Shown: positions 63,497 to 64,000 of the stretch, piece after piece
Layout of the letters: each line of letters opens with the position of its first letter
Position numbering within the stretch: position 1 is the first letter of the stretch
Assembly: GCA_008690995.1 (NCBI GenBank)
Contig: VRMN01000001.1
Span: 1,116,001-1,180,000 of the forward strand
Direction of reading: 5' to 3'
Length of the DNA stretch: 64,000 nucleotides
From: Porphyridium purpureum
Taxonomy: Eukaryota > Rhodophyta > Bangiophyceae > Porphyridiales > Porphyridiaceae
Made by a program: the position numbers and the translations under genes
The notes under the pieces: generated by a model
What the model saw: only the letters and a program-made list of their open reading frames with translations
Told to the model about the DNA's origin: nothing
The model's database searches: none

Positions 63497-64000
63497 GTGC
63501 ACCCTCCCGCCCGCTTCTTCCCGGTGTGACGCAGTGGCGCAATTCCACCACTGCCGCTGCGGAGTTTCCAGCCTCGCCGCCGCTGTTCGAGCGCCGCGCT
63601 CCAATGGCCGCACGCGTGCTTTCGAGCACGTTGCTTTGCGGCACACTCTTTATACGCTCTCGCAATTCTCCGGGTTCTGCCGTTCAATCGCGTCGCTGGA
63701 AAGCTTATTATCGTACCGCTTTCCGTCTGCTTTACTCAAGACACACCCCCAAGAAACCCACCGCGACGTCGTGAGACATTGAGGCGTTCGTCGAGTCTTC
63801 TACCGTCCTCCTTCTCTCCCCATCTACCTCGACAACAACCGCTTCACACACAAACACATACAGACAGACGGACCACACGAACGCGCTCCGCAAAAACACA
63901 CACAAACACACACACACACACACACAGTACACGTCGTGCGGGTATTAGTTTTGTGCGTGGCGGCGTTCGTGCGCCACCCGAAATCACGCGCTCCGGGTTC
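63497..64000. other. Upstream region with CA microsatellite
   Basis: 504 bases to the window edge. It has A/C-rich sequence and a (CA)n tract at about 63896-63926. No gene is seen. Confidence 0.5.
63896..63926. repeat. (CA)n microsatellite
   Basis: Imperfect CA repeat with AAA interruptions. Confidence 0.9.

Noticed and set aside
1-64000. CRISPR array, rRNA operon, bacterial operon or prophage
   Set aside because: No spaced repeats, no rRNA-like sequence and no Shine-Dalgarno-linked gene clusters; gene content is eukaryotic throughout.

Overview
The window reads as nuclear DNA of a photosynthetic eukaryote with a compact, almost intron-free genome, most likely a unicellular red alga of the Porphyridium kind. 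This is inference. It rests on long uninterrupted eukaryotic genes (VPS16, SEC16, TM9SF, RRP40, CASP, histone H1), on plastid functions carrying N-terminal extensions (HCF101, a PRPP synthetase, a stand-alone tRNA-binding-domain protein), and on transit-peptide-like N termini with a Phe close to the start Met, a trait known from red algae and glaucophytes. I found 28 genes with good support, on both strands and without operons. No rRNA, tRNA or CRISPR array was found, and no intact mobile element.

Layout, left to right. 0.8-3.3 kb: a protein of degenerate repeats, then a GGC1-type mitochondrial GTP/GDP carrier. 3.3-7.2 kb: a gene-poor stretch with decayed-looking coding pieces. 7.2-15.7 kb: an EMAPII-like tRNA-binding protein, exosome subunit RRP40, an alpha/beta hydrolase, a neuroguidin/LCP5-like nucleolar protein, glucose-6-phosphate isomerase and a two-finger C2H2 protein. 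17.3-29.3 kb: an SLC43/FMP42-like transporter, a Nem1/Dullard phosphatase, a TMEM53/DUF829 protein, PRPP synthetase, acetyl-CoA acetyltransferase and VPS16. 29.5-41.1 kb: Golgi CASP, HCF101, TM9SF, a class 3 lipase and a TCAIM-like protein. 41.6-50 kb: histone H1 (the one clear spliced gene), a GT8 glycosyltransferase, a leucine-rich-repeat receptor-like protein, a FEX fluoride exporter and an AUH-type hydratase. 50.1-52 kb: a decayed gene behind a well-preserved promoter-like region. 52-63.5 kb: a 2520-residue SEC16, ribosomal protein uS7, a NudC protein and an unrecognised TP-rich protein.

The genes do not form one pathway. Several serve the secretory and endomembrane system (SEC16 at ER exit sites, CASP and TM9SF in the Golgi, VPS16 in HOPS/CORVET, the GT8 enzyme in Golgi glycosylation), and others serve RNA and ribosome biology (RRP40, the neuroguidin homologue, uS7, the tRNA-binding protein).

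The most striking unexplained signal is a short element, GTACAGT (often GGTACAGT). It recurs in ones to threes some 70-200 bases upstream of many start codons, usually in the gene's orientation, and is a candidate core-promoter or factor-binding motif. Other leads are decayed coding sequence in several gene-poor gaps, a 70-nt nested hairpin between two convergent genes, and a plant-like LRR ectodomain joined to a cysteine-rich module and a tyrosine-containing tail.
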